In this document: positions 5,042 through 7,919 of the stretch, piece after piece | Position numbering within the stretch: position 1 is the first letter of the stretch | Layout of the letters: each line of letters starts with the position of its first letter | NCBI GenBank assembly: GCA_905215945.1 | Contig: CAJMRZ010000062.1 | Coordinates: 1 to 7,919, forward strand | Direction of reading: 5' to 3' | Source of the DNA: an uncultured bacterium | GTDB lineage: Bacteria > Actinomycetota > Coriobacteriia > Coriobacteriales > Coriobacteriaceae | Length of the DNA: 7,919 nt | Position numbers and translations under genes: made by a program | The notes under the pieces: model-generated | Seen by the model: only the letters and a program-made list of their open reading frames with translations | What the model was told of the DNA's origin: nothing | Database searches by the model: none

Positions 5042-6247
5042 ATGACCACCCCCGACGAAAAGACATTCGCCACGCTCACCAAGCTGTTCGAGGAGGAGTT
5101 TGGCCCCATCGGCGACCGCCAGGTGCTCTACGTGCACGCGCCCGGCCGTTCCGAGATCAGCGGCAACCACACCGACCACGAGGGTGGCCACGTTATCGCC
5201 GGCTCGCTCGATGTCGCCGTCGACGGCATCGCCGTGGCAACCGATTCCAACAAGGTTCGCGTAGCCGACGAGGGCTATCCCACGTTTGAAATCGCGCTCG
5301 ACACGCTAGACGTTCAGGAGTCCGAGAAGGGCACGTCCGCAAGCCTCGTCCGCGGCATGGCCCACGAGATCGCAGCGCTTGGTGTTGAGCCCCAGGGCTT
5401 CGACTTCGCCTTCACCTGCTCTGTCCCCTCGGGCGGCGGCCTTTCCAGCTCCGCTGCTGTCGAGGCGGCATACGGTCGCGCCATGGAGACGCTCTGGGGC
5501 GCACCCGCCATCGAGCCCGTCGCGCTCGCCCAGATGAGCCAGCGCACCGAGAACAACTATTACGGCAAGCCCTGCGGTCTGATGGACCAGGCCGCTGTGT
5601 GCCTGGGCGGCCTTGCCTACATGGACTTTGAGGACCAGGCTCAGCCTAAAACCCAGAAGCTCGAACTCAACTTTGAGGATCACGGCTATGCGCTCGTGCT
5701 CGTTAAGGTCGGTGCCGACCACGTGGCCGCCACCGACGATTACGCTGCCGTTCCGCGCGAGATGCAAGACGTCGCCGCCGAGTTTGGCAAGGCACGTCTG
5801 TGCGAGGTCGATGTTGCCGATTTTGACGCCAAGCTCCCCGAGCTGCGCGCCAAGCTGGGCGACCGCGCCTGCCTGCGCGCCGTTCACTACTGGTACGAGA
5901 ATGGCCTGGTCGATAAGCGCTGGGCGGCCCTGAACGCCGGCGACATCGATCAGTTCCTGGTCCTGACGCGCGAGTCCGGCGCCAGCTCTGCCATGTACCT
6001 GCAGAATGTCGTTGCCAAGCTGGGCTCCGAGCAGCCTTCCATGTATGCCCTGGCGCTGGCCGAGCACGTGCTCGACGGCCGTGGCGCCGTCCGTATCCAC
6101 GGTGGCGGCTTTGGTGGCACCATCCAGGCTTTCGTGCCGCTCGACCTGATCGACACCTTTATTACCAAGATGAACGGCTGGCTGGGCGAGGGCTCTGCCC
6201 GTCACTACGCAATTTCTGACAAGGGGGCTTACGCGGCATGGCTGTAA
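5042..6247 (+). CDS. galK: Galactokinase (GHMP kinase family)
   Basis: Enzyme of 401 aa that phosphorylates galactose with ATP to galactose-1-phosphate, the first kinase step of the Leloir pathway. The three GHMP motifs are present: the substrate-end signature APGRSEISGNHTDHEGG (33-49), the ATP loop VPSGGGLSSSAA (128-139) and the C-terminal IHGGGFGGTIQAF (352-364). GLMDQ (179-183) provides the catalytic-base Asp182, and Arg36 is the conserved arginine. The first signature departs from the usual GRVNLIGEHTDY: the Glu before HTD is Asn42 and the Tyr after it is His46, a variant I associate with galactokinases of some Firmicutes and gut actinobacteria. ATG 5042 is chosen because AAAGGA lies five bases upstream; the frame is open from 4955, but that covers the promoter leader and operator copy 3. 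It is followed by overlapping galT and controlled by the operators upstream. Confidence 0.95.
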   Translation: MTTPDEKTFATLTKLFEEEFGPIGDRQVLYVHAPGRSEISGNHTDHEGGHVIAGSLDVAVDGIAVATDSNKVRVADEGYPTFEIALDTLDVQESEKGTSASLVRGMAHEIAALGVEPQGFDFAFTCSVPSGGGLSSSAAVEAAYGRAMETLWGAPAIEPVALAQMSQRTENNYYGKPCGLMDQAAVCLGGLAYMDFEDQAQPKTQKLELNFEDHGYALVLVKVGADHVAATDDYAAVPREMQDVAAEFGKARLCEVDVADFDAKLPELRAKLGDRACLRAVHYWYENGLVDKRWAALNAGDIDQFLVLTRESGASSAMYLQNVVAKLGSEQPSMYALALAEHVLDGRGAVRIHGGGFGGTIQAFVPLDLIDTFITKMNGWLGEGSARHYAISDKGAYAAWL

Positions 6248-7866
6248 TGACCGACGTGCGCGAGGCCGCGCAGAACCTGATCGAATACGCTATCCACCGA
6301 TCGATGATCGGCCAGGACGATCGCATCTGGGCGTATAACACCATTCTCGAGTGCATCGGTGCTACGGGCCCGGCGCTCGACATGGCCTGGGCGCTCCAGG
6401 TCGAGAAACTCTCGCTCTTGCACCCCGATACCCTGCCCAACTTTGACCTTGAAGACACACTTGCCGCGCTTGCCGAGGCGGCTGTTGCCAACGGTGCTGC
6501 CGAGGACACGGTATCGGGCCGCGACCGCATCGCCATGCGCATCATGGGCGTGCTGATGCCGAGGCCTTCGGTTGTAAACGAGGAATTCAACGGCCGTATG
6601 GGCGTCAACGAGCCCCGCGCCGCGACCGACTGGTTCTACGGCCTGTGCTGCGACGCCGGCTACGTGCGCCGTGCCGCCATCGCGCGCAACATCAAATGGA
6701 GCACCCCCACCAACTGGGGCGATCTTGAGATCACCATCAACCTGTCCAAGCCCGAGAAGGACCCGCGCGATATTGCCGCAGCCGGTGCCGCCAAAAACAC
6801 GGGCGAGAAGTATCCCGCCTGTCAGCTGTGCATCGAAAACGAGGGCTACCCCGGACGCTCCGCCGCAGCCGACGGCGGCGCTCACCCCGCCCGCCAGAAT
6901 CTGCGCGTTATCCCCATCCAGCTCGACGGCGAGCGCTGGGGCTTCCAGTACAGCCCGTACGCGTACTTTAACGAGCACTGCATTGCCATGAGCTCCGAGC
7001 ATCGTCCGATGCACGTCGACCGCAAGGGCCTGACCTGCCTGCTCGACTTTGTGGACCTGTTCCCGCATTACTTCATCGGCTCTAACGCCGACCTGCCCAT
7101 CGTGGGCGGCTCGATCTTGTCGCACGACCACTTCCAGGGCGGCGCGCACGAGTTCCCCATGATGCATGCCACCGAAGTCTCGCAGTTTAACGTGCCCGGC
7201 TTTGACCAGGTCAGCGGTTCCGTGTTGCAGTGGCCGCTTTCGGTGCTGCGGCTGCGCTCGCACGACCGCGCCCAGCTGCTCGACGCCGCCGAGAAGATTA
7301 TCCTCGCCTGGCGCGAGTGGACCGATGAGTCGGTGGGCGTCATCGCGCACACAGCCGACGGCGTGGCGCACAACACCGTGACGCCCGTCATCCGCCGCGT
7401 CGACTCCCGCGGCAATGCCGGCGGCGAAATCTACGAGGCCTACCTGGCGCTTCGCTGCAACATCACGACCGACGAGCATCCGCTGGGCGTATTCCACCCG
7501 CATGCTGAGTACCACCACATCAAGAAGGAGAACATCGGCCTGATCGAGGTCATGGGCCTTGCCATTCTTCCGCCGCGCCTGGTTCCCGAGCTTGGCGCTG
7601 TCCGTGAGCATCTGCTGGCAGCCAAGGTCGATGCCAGCTACGACCTTGCCGGTGCGCTCGAGGGCGATGATCTTTGCCGCAGCCACGCCGCATGGGCTGA
7701 GGACGTCTTTGCCCGCCGCGCCGACGAGCTTACGGCAGACAACGCCATCGATATCCTGCACGAGGAGGTCGGCGTGGTGTTTGGCCACGTGCTCGACAAC
7801 GCCGGCGTCTTTAAGTGGGACGAGGCAGGACGCGCCGCCCAACAGCGCTTTATCGACTCGCTATAG
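6238..7866 (+). CDS. galT: UDP-glucose--hexose-1-phosphate uridylyltransferase (GalT, Firmicutes type)
   Basis: Enzyme of 542 aa that swaps UMP between UDP-glucose and galactose-1-phosphate, yielding UDP-galactose and glucose-1-phosphate through a uridylyl-histidine intermediate. It belongs to the Bacillus/Lactobacillus-type GalT, not the E. coli type of about 350 aa. Landmarks are WFYGLCCDAGYVRRAAI (132-148), YPACQLCIENEGYPGR (192-207) with a possible metal-binding Cys pair, YFNEHCIAMSSEHRPM (243-258), and the active site LSHDHFQGGAHEF (294-306), where His298 of HDHFQ should carry the uridylyl group. It is somewhat longer than the roughly 490-515 aa usual for the class. ATG 6238 has AAGGGGG ten bases upstream and overlaps the end of galK by 10 bases; the ATG at 6247, overlapping the galK TAA by one base, is an alternative start three codons later. 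The arrangement implies co-transcription and translational coupling. galE is not in the window. Confidence 0.95.
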   Translation: MAVMTDVREAAQNLIEYAIHRSMIGQDDRIWAYNTILECIGATGPALDMAWALQVEKLSLLHPDTLPNFDLEDTLAALAEAAVANGAAEDTVSGRDRIAMRIMGVLMPRPSVVNEEFNGRMGVNEPRAATDWFYGLCCDAGYVRRAAIARNIKWSTPTNWGDLEITINLSKPEKDPRDIAAAGAAKNTGEKYPACQLCIENEGYPGRSAAADGGAHPARQNLRVIPIQLDGERWGFQYSPYAYFNEHCIAMSSEHRPMHVDRKGLTCLLDFVDLFPHYFIGSNADLPIVGGSILSHDHFQGGAHEFPMMHATEVSQFNVPGFDQVSGSVLQWPLSVLRLRSHDRAQLLDAAEKIILAWREWTDESVGVIAHTADGVAHNTVTPVIRRVDSRGNAGGEIYEAYLALRCNITTDEHPLGVFHPHAEYHHIKKENIGLIEVMGLAILPPRLVPELGAVREHLLAAKVDASYDLAGALEGDDLCRSHAAWAEDVFARRADELTADNAIDILHEEVGVVFGHVLDNAGVFKWDEAGRAAQQRFIDSL

Positions 7867-7919
7867 CATGCGAGCTCGAACGCACGCACTCAACAAATAG
7901 CGTCTACACGACAACGGCG
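7867..7919. other. Short stretch after galT, no feature
   Basis: The 53 bases after the galT stop contain no hairpin with a T tract, no ribosome binding site and no start of a recognisable gene. Whether the operon continues beyond the window cannot be judged. Confidence 0.5.

Noticed and set aside
5306..6205. 299-codon minus-strand open frame opposite galK
   Set aside because: No motif and no ribosome binding site; explained by codon bias of galK.
6229..7842. 537-codon open frame on the minus strand opposite galT
   Set aside because: It mirrors galT codon by codon; its translation is low-complexity and rich in Val, Gly, His and Ala, with no family motif. Long antisense frames arise from strong GC third-position bias. 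galT has clear catalytic motifs.

Overview
The window is a run of chromosomal housekeeping and accessory metabolism from a GC-rich, Gram-positive-type anaerobe. High GC third codon positions, Shine-Dalgarno-led genes, a Firmicutes-type GalT, a stand-alone FprA flavodiiron protein and the gene mix suggest a gut actinobacterium of the Coriobacteriia (Collinsella-like). That placement is inference from codon style and protein flavour, not from a marker gene. No RNA gene, CRISPR array or intact mobile element was found.

Layout, left to right. Positions 1-311 hold no supported gene, but contain a strong bidirectional terminator nested inside a 29-bp perfect inverted repeat. On the minus strand at 312-1169 is a 285-aa class II ketose-bisphosphate aldolase that looks more like GatY/KbaY (tagatose-bisphosphate aldolase) than like a glycolytic FbaA. 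Across an AT-rich 334-bp divergent regulatory region lies a DeoR-family repressor (1504-2307, plus), which probably controls the aldolase and itself. The DeoR gene converges on fprA (2382-3542, minus), a diiron/FMN flavoprotein for scavenging oxygen or nitric oxide. A GGTGCCTGTCCCC-centred palindrome, probably a REP-like element serving as the fprA terminator, separates them. Upstream of fprA on the same strand is a LacI-family regulator (3672-4703, minus).

The right half is a galactose locus. The LacI-family gene is divergent from galK (5042-6247) and galT (6238-7866), which overlap and form an operon. The 338-bp intergenic region carries three copies of a near-identical operator, core GTTAACGTACTC with central CG. 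One lies just downstream of the likely regulator promoter, one overlaps the -35 of the likely galK promoter, and one lies just after its predicted start. This is the best-supported regulatory system in the window: an autoregulated galactose repressor controlling Leloir enzymes, possibly by looping.

Together, galK and galT convert galactose to galactose-1-phosphate and then UDP-galactose plus glucose-1-phosphate; galE is not in the window. The DeoR/aldolase pair may supply the aldolase step of a second hexose or hexitol route. FprA is functionally separate. I did not find a convincing wholly new biological system. The most interesting items are the triple operator, the paired palindromes in front of fprA, the REP-like palindrome, the terminator-in-palindrome, and the non-canonical galactokinase signature.
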